From contig NZ_JAUSRF010000007.1 of the NCBI RefSeq assembly GCF_030811685.1, positions 62,001-126,000 of the forward strand: 64,000 bases of DNA, read 5' to 3'. The notes below the pieces were generated by a model, which saw nothing but the letters and a program-made list of their open reading frames with translations, was not told where the DNA came from and ran no database searches. This DNA is from Neorhizobium huautlense (GTDB lineage: Bacteria; Pseudomonadota; Alphaproteobacteria; Rhizobiales; Rhizobiaceae). The position numbers and the translations under genes were made by a program. Shown here in pieces: positions 1 through 7,322 of this stretch (position 1 is the stretch's first letter; every line of letters begins with the position of its first letter).

Positions 1-85
1 ATGCTGATAACGGCGTAACCATGGGCAGCGTAGCGCACCTTGCCACGCCGCCCATGTGAAACCAACCGAACGCTACCCCGCGTGC

Positions 86-679
86 CTAAAGCTCTTGAAG
101 AACCCGGCCATTTGATAGGGTCTGCGTGCGCCTTCCGCCTGTTAGTCGTAGTTTCACGATGTTGGCCTTGATCATTATGATTGCCATAACCACGAGAAGA
201 TGAAGGAACGGCCAGAGCGGTATCGTTCCCATCAGCCAGGCAAACCCGAAACCGTCTGTCGATCCCCCAAACTCTCTTCTCACCGCATAAGTCGATGCAA
301 TGGCCGTTGTCATAAGCCAGAGATAAGGAACCGACAGGAAACCGACCATGAATGCGGTTCCAAGGAAAGCGAATACCTGCTTGGATAGGCGGAGGCCGGC
401 GCTGACACCTCTTTCCGTTTCGGTCGCCAAGATCACGTTTCTCTTGAGGAAAGCGGTGAAGAAATTGCGGAATGGCAGGACGTAAAGTGCCAGATGATTT
501 CCGACCTGAAGGTCCTGGTTTACATCCGCTCCAGCGATCACCCTCTTGATCTTGTATGAATTGCCGTCATCCGCATCGATCGTCACAAACTCATAATATG
601 CACCGTCTCGCATCAACTGGTGCTGGCTTAACTGCGCCACCGTTCCCTCGATTTTCTTTACTTTCCCAACACCCAACAT
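86..679 (-). CDS. Hypothetical inner-membrane protein
   Basis: A protein of about 197 residues that I do not recognise. The first 90 residues are soluble and mixed alpha/beta in character. Two hydrophobic stretches follow, around FAFLGTAFMVGFLSVPYLWL and PLWPFLHLLVVMAIIMI, so it is probably anchored in the inner membrane with its N-terminal domain in the cytoplasm. The frame also opens at a TTG at 700, but the ATG at 679 is preferred because AGGGA lies upstream at a usable distance. It stands alone on the minus strand at the left edge of the accessory region. No motif gives a function. Confidence 0.6.
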   Translation of the reverse strand: MLGVGKVKKIEGTVAQLSQHQLMRDGAYYEFVTIDADDGNSYKIKRVIAGADVNQDLQVGNHLALYVLPFRNFFTAFLKRNVILATETERGVSAGLRLSKQVFAFLGTAFMVGFLSVPYLWLMTTAIASTYAVRREFGGSTDGFGFAWLMGTIPLWPFLHLLVVMAIIMIKANIVKLRLTGGRRTQTLSNGRVLQEL

Positions 680-1448
680 AGTCTCAATCCCTACTGTCAA
701 TTAAAGCTTGGGTAAGTGTGCGCAACAGCGATTAAAGGCCGCATAAGAAGTCCGGTTTAGAAAACTGCTATCTGTATGGGTAGATTTACCGGAGGCACCT
801 TCACATCAAAAGGAATGCCTCTCCGGGGGCAGTCGATCCCGGTTCCCGCCATGGCGGCGCGATGCTGAACCTCCTGCGGCTACCCCTTTTTCCGGTCTCG
901 GCATGCGCGAATTACCGCGCCATCCTCGTCTACGAGGAACGCTATGCTTGCCGCTCCGATATGCTCATCTTTGATCCGGGGTGCGATGCCCGCACCGGCA
1001 GGCCTTGTGGGCCATGTTGCTTGGAAAAGGCGCCCTACAGGCGCGTATAAGGCTCGTACGGCACTAATATATGTTTGGATGGGGCTGATACCTCTGAATT
1101 CATTTCAAAACCCTCACCGCAAAGCCTGCCAGCGTTCTCGTTCGGTCAACGGCGCTGCCGTCCTTCCCTTCGTTGCGGCCCTGCGGGTGACTGCCACTGC
1201 GAACGCCGGCGATCTTCGAGGCATCGGGACGGGGAACATCAAGGCCGCCCTACGGGCGGGTCCGAAGCTTTGGCCTGCGGCCCGCATCGAACAGGGAACA
1301 GATCATCACGTCCGAAAAATCGTAAAATCCAACCTGTTTCGTTAACCTCGCCTCCGGCACGATACAACCAAGCCGCGTTATCTCCTGGGCTCCCTTCTCA
1401 CGGAATGATATTAAAAAGGCATAGGAAACAGACAGAAAGAGCACTCAG
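680..1448. other. Gene-poor stretch with small hairpins
   Basis: About 770 bases with no convincing gene. It contains an imperfect stem at roughly 791-824 and a short perfect stem GCGCC-CTACA-GGCGC at 1030-1044. On the minus strand, 882 to about 1080 reads as a protein-like tail ending IGAASIAFLVDEDGAVIRA and then RDRKKG before a stop, but the frame has no good start codon and may be a gene remnant. Short plus-strand frames here have poor composition and are not called. Confidence 0.4.
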
Positions 1449-1691
1449 ATGCAGGTCAGCACCACCACCATTCCGGGCATGACATTTTTCGTCCAGGTTG
1501 AAGAGGTTAATCACCGTGACCAGTTCGGTGGCCTCATCTGTTATTTGGCATCGTTATACCGGCTCGATCCCAAAACCTCCGCACGGCACCTCGTTCGGCG
1601 CTCGCGCATCCCCGGGACAGCCGACGAAATGAAGCGCGAGTTCCATCGCGACGGCATCCGTGCATTCCGCCGCCTCGAAGCCAAATCCTGA
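1449..1691 (+). CDS. Hypothetical small protein
   Basis: An 80-residue, moderately basic protein without recognised domains. It has no signal peptide. The C-terminal half is rich in arginine and may be helical. The stop codon directly abuts the ATG of the next gene at 1692, which suggests the pair is cotranscribed. The Shine-Dalgarno sequence is weak (GAGCACTCAG before the ATG). The gene could be real or chance; the abutting downstream gene is the main support. Confidence 0.4.
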   Translation: MQVSTTTIPGMTFFVQVEEVNHRDQFGGLICYLASLYRLDPKTSARHLVRRSRIPGTADEMKREFHRDGIRAFRRLEAKS

Positions 1692-1874
1692 ATGGAGGAC
1701 AGAACCTTGCTCGTTCTCCGCATCCTCTCACTGCCGCTCGCGTTGGCTGCCTTCGCGCTGCTGTACGTCGTCGCGAATAAGGCACCTCACGCCGTGGAAT
1801 CCATCAATGTATTCGTTTGGCTTCTGCTACCAGCGCTGGTCGGACTGAAAATTTTCGCGAGGCAGCGGAAGTGA
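1692..1874 (+). CDS. Small two-segment membrane protein
   Basis: A 60-residue, strongly hydrophobic protein with two likely membrane helices: residues about 6-26 (LLVLRILSLPLALAAFALLY) and about 37-54 (VFVWLLLPALVGLKIF). The loop between them is short, and the C-terminus (FARQRK) is basic and probably cytoplasmic. It begins immediately after the stop of the upstream gene, so translation is probably coupled. The function is unknown. Small hydrophobic proteins are common in mobile elements, for example as exclusion or toxin peptides, but nothing here identifies this one. Confidence 0.45.
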   Translation: MEDRTLLVLRILSLPLALAAFALLYVVANKAPHAVESINVFVWLLLPALVGLKIFARQRK

Positions 1875-2258
1875 ATAAATTATCTAAAAGCTTCTCTTGC
1901 TTTTCGCAAAACGTGCCGTTTCGAGTGTCTTAGGGTTTTGGAATTCGCGCGCCCGGCAGAAAACCTCAAGGTAAAAAATTGGTCTGGAAGACCTCAGTTC
2001 CAGTTGTCCACAGGACCCCGAAAGTTGGAGTCTTCATTAAAATACCATGCTCCAAACTCGACCCAATTTGCGCCCGATTCGGCCCAATTTCGAACGGCGG
2101 TTCTGCTCAGCCGATTGCAATTCCCTCCATCTGCCTCCTAAGCTGACCTGGTCATAACGACAGACTACCGGACCAAAACGCCTACCAAAAACAACATCGA
2201 ACAATTCAACCGGCAATCGCTCCGGATGGCGAAGCTTTGCCAACAGAAAGGACTACGC
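1875..2258. other. Intergenic region with a DnaA-box-like site
   Basis: About 380 bases without a supported gene. TTGTCCACA at 2004-2012 differs by one base from the DnaA-box consensus. The similar phrases CCCAATTTGCG and CCCAATTTCG lie at about 2062-2093. No iteron array, AT-rich unwinding block or replication gene is visible nearby, so an origin is only a weak possibility. The region probably contains the promoter of the gene starting at 2259. Confidence 0.25.
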
Positions 2259-2783
2259 ATGAATATGAATAAAATAGAACGAGGCGGTTCTTATCCCATC
2301 CGCCTTCGGAACATGGAGGGAGCGAAGGCGAACTTCCTGACAACCGATGGCAATCTGTTGCTTATTGGGATGCCAGGCATCGAGCGCTCAGAGGCTCAGG
2401 CAATCCGGAACGGGAAGATGAAGGCTGGCTTCATCAAGGATGGCCCCCTGCTTCTTTGGGTATTCGAGTTCCCCGGCAACCTGATTTTCGATTGCCCATT
2501 CGATATCCGGATCATCCCGAAAGACCGCCTCAACCTTCCAGATGTCATCAGCGGCGAGCAGCGGCTTTACATCGACATCCACTTAGTAGACTCGGCGACG
2601 AACCTGGTGAAGGGGCTGCGCGGCATTACGCTGCCGCCGAAACTCTCGCTGGACTTCCTCTCGGCGGCGCAGGACCAGCTTGCGGACAACCGCACCATGA
2701 CCCCAGCGCTGGCCCGATACAACGCGATGGACATCCTCCGACTGCCGAAGCTCGCGGCTGTCCAAGTATGCGGCAAAGACTGA
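2259..2783 (+). CDS. Hypothetical protein
   Basis: About 174 residues, with no signal peptide and no clear membrane helix. The ATG at 2259 is preferred over the in-frame ATG at 2226 because AAAGGA stands 8 bases before it. The central part (about residues 30-120) alternates hydrophobic residues in a beta-rich pattern, and the C-terminal third is helical. I do not recognise a family. It is first in a plus-strand run of four short genes with good ribosome-binding sites (2259-3791), which suggests a transcribed accessory cassette. Confidence 0.55.
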   Translation: MNMNKIERGGSYPIRLRNMEGAKANFLTTDGNLLLIGMPGIERSEAQAIRNGKMKAGFIKDGPLLLWVFEFPGNLIFDCPFDIRIIPKDRLNLPDVISGEQRLYIDIHLVDSATNLVKGLRGITLPPKLSLDFLSAAQDQLADNRTMTPALARYNAMDILRLPKLAAVQVCGKD

Positions 2784-2816
2784 AAAAACACTCGTCCAAT
2801 CAAAAGGAGAACCAAA

Positions 2817-3056
2817 ATGACAGCACTACTCAGCAAGTGGAAGCCCGACGCAGATGTCTACGGAGAAGCAGCGGGGCTTGTCTTCGGTGATCGTGTTCTC
2901 GATCTCGTCGTCACATATTGCGGTGACGGCACTTTCGAATGGGACGTTGTTGATGCCTGCGACGTTATCGCGTCCGGTGTCACCGTAAGCGCTGCGGAGG
3001 CGCGGCGCGCATCTGAAGACGCAGGCTTGCGCGCACTAATTTGCGTCACTGCTTGA
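2817..3056 (+). CDS. Hypothetical small acidic protein
   Basis: A 79-residue acidic protein with a strong AAAAGGAGAACC ribosome-binding site before its ATG. It carries one possible zinc- or disulfide-type cysteine set (Cys35, Cys48, Cys76), but the spacing matches no motif I know. The gap from the upstream gene is 33 bases, consistent with an operon. A GCATCTCACG / CGTGAGATGC stem (3071-3090) follows its stop. Function unknown. Confidence 0.5.
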   Translation: MTALLSKWKPDADVYGEAAGLVFGDRVLDLVVTYCGDGTFEWDVVDACDVIASGVTVSAAEARRASEDAGLRALICVTA

Positions 3057-3118
3057 TTTCACTTCATCAGCATCTCACGCCGTGAGATGCTGATGACACT
3101 AATAAAGGAATTAACGTC

Positions 3119-3448
3119 ATGGATTTTGAAACATGGAAGAACCTCGATCCCGTCGAGGACGTTGCAAGGAAACTCGGTTTCGACATCGGCAGCTGCCTGA
3201 GTTGGGATCATTACGGCAGCCGTTTTCGAGCTGCCAATGACAAGGACACTGGCCACCTGGTAAAAAGGGCCAAGGAACTCGCTGGCGTACTCTCAACGGG
3301 AGAGCTTCCGGTTCTGCAGGCGATGCTCTACGCCGCAGACTTCTCACGGCAGGCCGACGAGATTTCTGAAGAACGGACGTGGCGACGGCTGGACAACACC
3401 TACGGCGACAACGCGACGGCCGTTGCTCTCGCCATCATGCGTCGTTGA
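3119..3448 (+). CDS. Hypothetical protein
   Basis: A 109-residue soluble protein, probably mostly helical, with no recognised motif. It starts with MDFETWKNLDPVEDVARKLG after a good AAAGGAATTAACGTC leader. The following gene starts 4 bases after its stop, so the two are very likely coexpressed. The tail WRRLDNTYGDNATAVALAIMRR resembles the helical ends of small plasmid-borne proteins, but this is only an impression. Confidence 0.55.
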   Translation: MDFETWKNLDPVEDVARKLGFDIGSCLSWDHYGSRFRAANDKDTGHLVKRAKELAGVLSTGELPVLQAMLYAADFSRQADEISEERTWRRLDNTYGDNATAVALAIMRR

Positions 3449-3452
3449 TGTC

Positions 3453-3791
3453 ATGGGCGATATTGCGCTGAGCTACAAGAAGCGTCAGGCAGCGTATGCA
3501 GCCAAGAACCGGCGGAAGGCGAAAGCCCTCCGCCGGCCCGATGCCCGCGCCGTTGCCGATGCCTATTTGGCCGCTGTCGAAGGTGGCGGTCTCGAACGCA
3601 TGATGCGCGCTTACATTTCCAAGCTTGCTCCAGAATGCGATGCCGATGCCCGAAGCCATGATGTCATTGCGATCCTCAGAAACCTGGTCCGCCTCGCTCT
3701 TATGGAAAAGGGATACGACGGTGACCAGATCAAGGACAAAATGGCCTCTATGGGCGACATAGGCATGTCCACGACTGAGAACGAAGCGTGA
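3453..3791 (+). CDS. Hypothetical basic protein
   Basis: About 112 residues starting MGDIALSYKKRQAAYAAKNR, so the N-terminus is strongly basic and could contact nucleic acid. The remainder is helical. The frame is open from an upstream ATG at 3423 that lies inside the preceding gene. The ATG at 3453, 4 bases after the previous stop, is the more likely start. It is last in the four-gene plus-strand cassette. No family is recognised. Confidence 0.5.
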   Translation: MGDIALSYKKRQAAYAAKNRRKAKALRRPDARAVADAYLAAVEGGGLERMMRAYISKLAPECDADARSHDVIAILRNLVRLALMEKGYDGDQIKDKMASMGDIGMSTTENEA

Positions 3792-3865
3792 GATATTCGG
3801 CGTGTTTCCTTTGCTCAGAGAACGGATTGCCCATCACACACCACCCATCGATCGGAAACGAAAAA

Positions 3866-3885
3866 GGGCGACCCGAAAGCCGCCC
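3866..3885 (-). terminator. Probable intrinsic terminator of the mobilization operon
   Basis: On the minus strand GGGCG, a 10-base loop and CGCCC form a stem directly followed by TTTTTCGTTT. It lies about 300 bases downstream of the last minus-strand gene (ends 4188). On the plus strand there is no U-run after the stem, so it should act mainly on minus-strand transcripts. Confidence 0.45.
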
Positions 3886-3950
3886 ACTCAATCCACCTAC
3901 ATGGCGGTCAACGAGTACATGTTACATGTTCAGTAACTATATAATTCAGA

Positions 3951-4045
3951 GCCGCCGTTCGGCGGTCGATAATCCCTCATGGGGATCGATATCCGGAAAA
4001 TCCAGGTTCGAAACCCTGTCAAATCCTAACCCCTCGCGGGGAGCG
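3951..4045. repeat. Cluster of three short hairpins with a shared CGATA motif
   Basis: Three short stems occur in under 100 bases: CCGCC/GGCGG, ATCCC/GGGAT and CCCC/GGGG. Each is followed within a few bases by CGATA (GTCGATAATC, ATCGATATCC, AGCGATAACG). A T-arm-like string AGGTTCGAAACCC lies between the second and third. The block occupies most of the 396-base gap between 3791 and 4188. It could be a structured RNA, a recombination site or a tRNA-gene remnant; no full cloverleaf can be drawn. Confidence 0.35.
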
Positions 4046-4187
4046 ATAACGGTCGTAGTTCCTTGCGTCCCTTCGACTATTAAATGATGCGACAAGCCCC
4101 TGGGTTCGTCAACAAAAAAATCAGAAATACTGAGTAAAAATAGCAAGTTACAAAATACAAAATGAAACTTGCTACTGTTTCCCGGAC

Positions 4188-4523
4188 TTAATAGACGACG
4201 ATTTTGTGCCAGGTCGTGTGGGCCGGTTCGACGTATGTCGAGCCCCGTGTGGAGCAGGCATCCGTTGTCAAAGAGATGTCATAGGAACCACGCCCGGGAT
4301 TGCCGTACAAGTTGCCTCCGGTGGGGCTTCCACGCTTGAACGAAAAGCCGGCAGGATAGCCCACCGACCAGCGGCCAGCACAGTCGGGGTGCATATACAC
4401 CGCGAAGGCGACATCGACCTGAGAGACACCGAGATTAACCCGGGAAGCTGGAAACCGAAGGGTGTCGGCTGAAGCGGTTCCCGTAGTCAGCAAACCAATA
4501 GCGGCGGCAATTACGAACTTCAT
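4188..4523 (-). CDS. Small exported protein, unknown function
   Basis: A 111-residue precursor. Residues 1-19 (MKFVIAAAIGLLTTGTASA) form a typical Sec signal peptide with an A-S-A cleavage site. The mature part is about 92 residues, beta-rich and glycine-rich, with two cysteines (about 49 and 89) that could form a disulfide in the periplasm. It overlaps the stop of the upstream 57-residue gene by 4 bases and so is the last gene of the relaxase-DotA/TraY operon. I do not recognise the family. The context suggests a periplasmic or surface accessory of the transfer module. Confidence 0.6.
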   Translation of the reverse strand: MKFVIAAAIGLLTTGTASADTLRFPASRVNLGVSQVDVAFAVYMHPDCAGRWSVGYPAGFSFKRGSPTGGNLYGNPGRGSYDISLTTDACSTRGSTYVEPAHTTWHKIVVY

Positions 4524-4693
4524 AGTCCACTCCTCGACCTATCGAACATGTCGAGCAAGGTTACGAGGTATGCCGACACGGAAAGGAAAACCGTCAGCGT
4601 CACCAACGTCGCCGACAAATGAGCGAGCCCCGCAAGCCCACAGCCCGCGGCCAATGTGAGTCCGAACATTGTCCACACCGTAGTTTTCTTCAT
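4520..4693 (-). CDS. Small two-helix membrane protein
   Basis: A 57-residue protein starting MKKTTVWTMFGLTLAAGCGL, with two hydrophobic segments and a short charged tail (DMFDRSRSGL). The longer frame to 4978 overlaps the DotA/TraY gene; the true start is taken as the ATG at 4693, which overlaps the DotA/TraY stop as ATGA. Its own stop overlaps the next start the same way. A cysteine at residue 18 raises the possibility of lipidation, but no proper lipobox is present. By position it may be an exclusion or assembly factor of the neighbouring membrane protein; this is inference. Confidence 0.55.
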   Translation of the reverse strand: MKKTTVWTMFGLTLAAGCGLAGLAHLSATLVTLTVFLSVSAYLVTLLDMFDRSRSGL

Positions 4694-6651
4694 TTCGGTT
4701 TGCCCCCTTTTGTCAGCATCGCCATCCCAGTTTTGGGCAATATTCCGCGTCCGGCAAGACTGAGCATTCCGCCGATAGCACCTGAGGCGATGCTCGATTC
4801 CCCGGCGGTTCCCGGGAGGCCCAGCCATCCGAGAACGCGATCGGGGAGCGCCCACGATTGCCCGAACAATTTCAGATCGACGTACCAGGTCAGGTAAAGC
4901 TGGATGATGGACATGATCAGGAAGCCGATGAGGCCGACGACCGCGCCACCAGTCTGGGCCAGGAAGGCGGTTGCCCACATCGAGTCCATTGTCCGGAGAA
5001 CGATGTCGAAAACCGGGTAGGAGCCACAGTAAGCCAGTATCGCGAGGGAAGGACGCAGGAAGACGTTGACGGTCAGCATCAAGCCCATCCGCACGCCTTC
5101 GCCGGCGAAGTCTTCACCGCCTTCCATCCGCATCCACTTGAGGCACCACAACGGCAGGGCGATCATGGCTTCCAACAGAGCGGCAACAAGGGCGATGCCG
5201 GCGGCGAGTACAAACAGGAACGGAAGGATCGGGATTACGTAAGCCCGCAAACTGCCGATAAAGATGAGACCGCCAATAATCCAGTTGCCCCAGCCGAGCA
5301 GAAAGTCGGCGGCTCCGCCAGCGCCGACCGCGGAGGAAAACCAATTTGAGGACGCGACCATCAGCGTGGCACCAGCGGCTATTGCCGTCCAGGCGATCGA
5401 TAGCATCGCGTGTCCCGACGAAATCAGGTTTGACATGGCATCACCTGGCCCTGCCGACGACGATGCACCCCATTCGGCCAATCCTCGCGAGATCGGAGCA
5501 AGCAGCTTCACCAGGAAGGTCGAGCCCTCATCGCCCGCGGCCGCAAAGTCGTTGGCCGATAGGTTCGCTCTGTCATTTTCCCCCGAGACCTGTTGTCGGA
5601 GGACACTGAATGCCCGATCCAGCGCCTGACCGAAATCGCCGTCAGTCCTCGGCGCTACATCCTCGGGCATCTCATTTGCCAGTGTCGTGGTCAACGCGCT
5701 GATCTGGCCAAGCGCTCGGAAATATGTCCCGGCGGACAGGAAACCTTCCTGTGTTGCGTTCTCGATGAGCTTGGAGCGCGATGTCGCCTCAACCTTCGCC
5801 GCCTCAACCTTTGCCGCTTCGGAGACTTTCGTGTCGAACGTCGCGCCGCGGGCGCGGATATCCTGCACGATCGTCGATGACAGAACCTTTCCGGAAATGG
5901 CTTTCGTCACAGCTTCGGCGGACGACAGTCCTGATGTCTGCGCAGCCAGCTTGGCATATTTCTGTGCGTCTTTCCGATACGCAGAAATCATCTCCGCAAC
6001 CGCCTCGCTGCGTGAGGCCGAAAACGCTGCCCTGTCATCCGGCAGCGTGTACGAGAGATGTCCGCAGGTTGGGCCATAGCTCCATGTGATCTTCTGAGCA
6101 TAGCCGGGAATTCCAAGACCCGAGACGGAGCCGGCGGGCTCCGGCAAAGGCACCTGCCAGCCCCATGTCTCGCCGGCCGTGTTGTAAACGGCAGCACATA
6201 TCTCGTGTCGCAGGATCGACATGGCCACGGTCGATCCCGACGACGAAACCGGAAGTATCGTGGTCTCCCCGGAGGCCACCGTCGTTACGAATACGCCCCA
6301 TGACGCGTCGGCGAGATTTATCCCGCCGCGGGCGACGGCATCTCGAAGCAGGTAATGCGCGGGCGAGAAGCCCGTCGATGGCAATGGCACCAGAAGACCC
6401 GCGCCGACGATGATGCGCAACGGAGTCCAAATCTGATGCCAGCGGTCACCAAGTGTTTTACCCGTATAGGCCGATTGCACGATTCCCGAGAGGATGTTGT
6501 ATGCAATCAGGGCCGAGCAAAATGCGAACAATGTCGATGTGAACACTTGGAGCGTGCGCCCCCATGCAGATGTTGCGTCGGACGGCAAAACCGCTGTTAC
6601 AAGCTTCCAGGCCAGATTTGTCGAAGACGGTTCCGCGAACAGGTCGATCAT
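4690..6651 (-). CDS. DotA/TraY-family membrane protein
   Basis: A 653-residue polytopic protein. The N-terminal part has a long hydrophobic helix near residues 33-60 and a second near 80-93 (LRIIVGAGLLVPL). A large hydrophilic, probably periplasmic, domain follows (about 100-420). The C-terminal third contains four to six membrane segments (AIAAGATLMVA, GGLIFIGSLRAYVIPILPFL, MLTVNVFLRPSLAILAY, VVGLIGFLIMSIIQL). This layout and the sequence style match the DotA/TraY family of type IVB secretion and IncI-type conjugation. It is coupled by ATGA overlaps to the genes on both sides and is in an operon with a relaxase. No other type IVB core gene is seen in the window. Confidence 0.75.
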   Translation of the reverse strand: MIDLFAEPSSTNLAWKLVTAVLPSDATSAWGRTLQVFTSTLFAFCSALIAYNILSGIVQSAYTGKTLGDRWHQIWTPLRIIVGAGLLVPLPSTGFSPAHYLLRDAVARGGINLADASWGVFVTTVASGETTILPVSSSGSTVAMSILRHEICAAVYNTAGETWGWQVPLPEPAGSVSGLGIPGYAQKITWSYGPTCGHLSYTLPDDRAAFSASRSEAVAEMISAYRKDAQKYAKLAAQTSGLSSAEAVTKAISGKVLSSTIVQDIRARGATFDTKVSEAAKVEAAKVEATSRSKLIENATQEGFLSAGTYFRALGQISALTTTLANEMPEDVAPRTDGDFGQALDRAFSVLRQQVSGENDRANLSANDFAAAGDEGSTFLVKLLAPISRGLAEWGASSSAGPGDAMSNLISSGHAMLSIAWTAIAAGATLMVASSNWFSSAVGAGGAADFLLGWGNWIIGGLIFIGSLRAYVIPILPFLFVLAAGIALVAALLEAMIALPLWCLKWMRMEGGEDFAGEGVRMGLMLTVNVFLRPSLAILAYCGSYPVFDIVLRTMDSMWATAFLAQTGGAVVGLIGFLIMSIIQLYLTWYVDLKLFGQSWALPDRVLGWLGLPGTAGESSIASGAIGGMLSLAGRGILPKTGMAMLTKGGKPK

Positions 6652-7322
6652 TTGATACCTCCAGGCGGCTTTGGCCCTACAGGACCGTCTGCCCCGCCTG
6701 GACCATCAGGCGTGATGTCGTTTTTCGTCTTGGAATCCTCGCTGTCTTTGCCGAGGTCGAGTGCCTTTTCCTCCGCCGTTGTCAGCGTCACCGTGACAAT
6801 TGGCAGGGCAAGACGTGACGGCGAGCGAGGTTTGTTCGATGTCGCCGATCCAGCCTTTCCGGAACTGCCATTGTCTCCGTCCCCCCCAGAACCGGTGGCG
6901 GTATCCGACGCTTCAGGGGCCGCATCGGGCACTGGGCCACTTTTTTTGGTCGGGCGATCGAGGATTGACTGTCCCAAGGCAACGAACTCCGGGAGAGTCT
7001 GCCAGATGGCGGCTAGCCACGGGCGCGCGCATGGTTGAAGCTCGCGTTCCCGCAGAATCTCGGCTCGAAGCTGGACTCGAGCTTCCACGGTCCGCCAGCC
7101 CGTCATGTCTCCCGACGCTGCGAGCTTCTCCAGGTAGGCGAGCAGTGCTGGCGACTCAGCTTCGAGGAAGGCCTGCCGATGATGTGTTGGCCGACCACGG
7201 ACATTCATAGACCATCGCACAATGTCGACCGCGGCCCCGTGCTCCCAACTGAGATGCGTCATACCAATGTCCCGCAGAACCAGATGGGAATTCTCCTGAA
7301 ATATCTCTTCGCCTGCCGTCAT
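6648..7322 (-). CDS. Unknown protein of the mobilization operon
   Basis: A 224-residue soluble protein. Residues 1-125 look like a compact helical domain. Residues about 130-224 are low complexity, with glycine, serine and acidic residues and a Pro/Gly-rich tail (GGADGPVGPKPPGGIK). Its start overlaps the relaxase stop as ATGA and its stop overlaps the DotA/TraY start the same way, so the proteins are probably made together. It may be an adaptor between the relaxase and the membrane protein, but no domain supports this directly. Confidence 0.55.
   Translation of the reverse strand: MTAGEEIFQENSHLVLRDIGMTHLSWEHGAAVDIVRWSMNVRGRPTHHRQAFLEAESPALLAYLEKLAASGDMTGWRTVEARVQLRAEILRERELQPCARPWLAAIWQTLPEFVALGQSILDRPTKKSGPVPDAAPEASDTATGSGGDGDNGSSGKAGSATSNKPRSPSRLALPIVTVTLTTAEEKALDLGKDSEDSKTKNDITPDGPGGADGPVGPKPPGGIK

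Noticed and set aside
944-1482. Overlapping plus-strand frames of 133 and 135 residues
   Set aside because: Arginine/proline-rich composition, no ribosome-binding site, mutually overlapping, and no protein-like hydrophobic pattern.
2004-2012. DnaA-box-like TTGTCCACA as a replication origin
   Set aside because: Single site, no iterons or replication gene nearby.
4000-4040. T-arm-like string AGGTTCGAAACCC as a tRNA
   Set aside because: No acceptor, D- or anticodon stem can be built around it and no CCA end is present.
3788-4087. 99-residue plus-strand frame
   Set aside because: It runs through the hairpin cluster and has no ribosome-binding site or protein-like composition.
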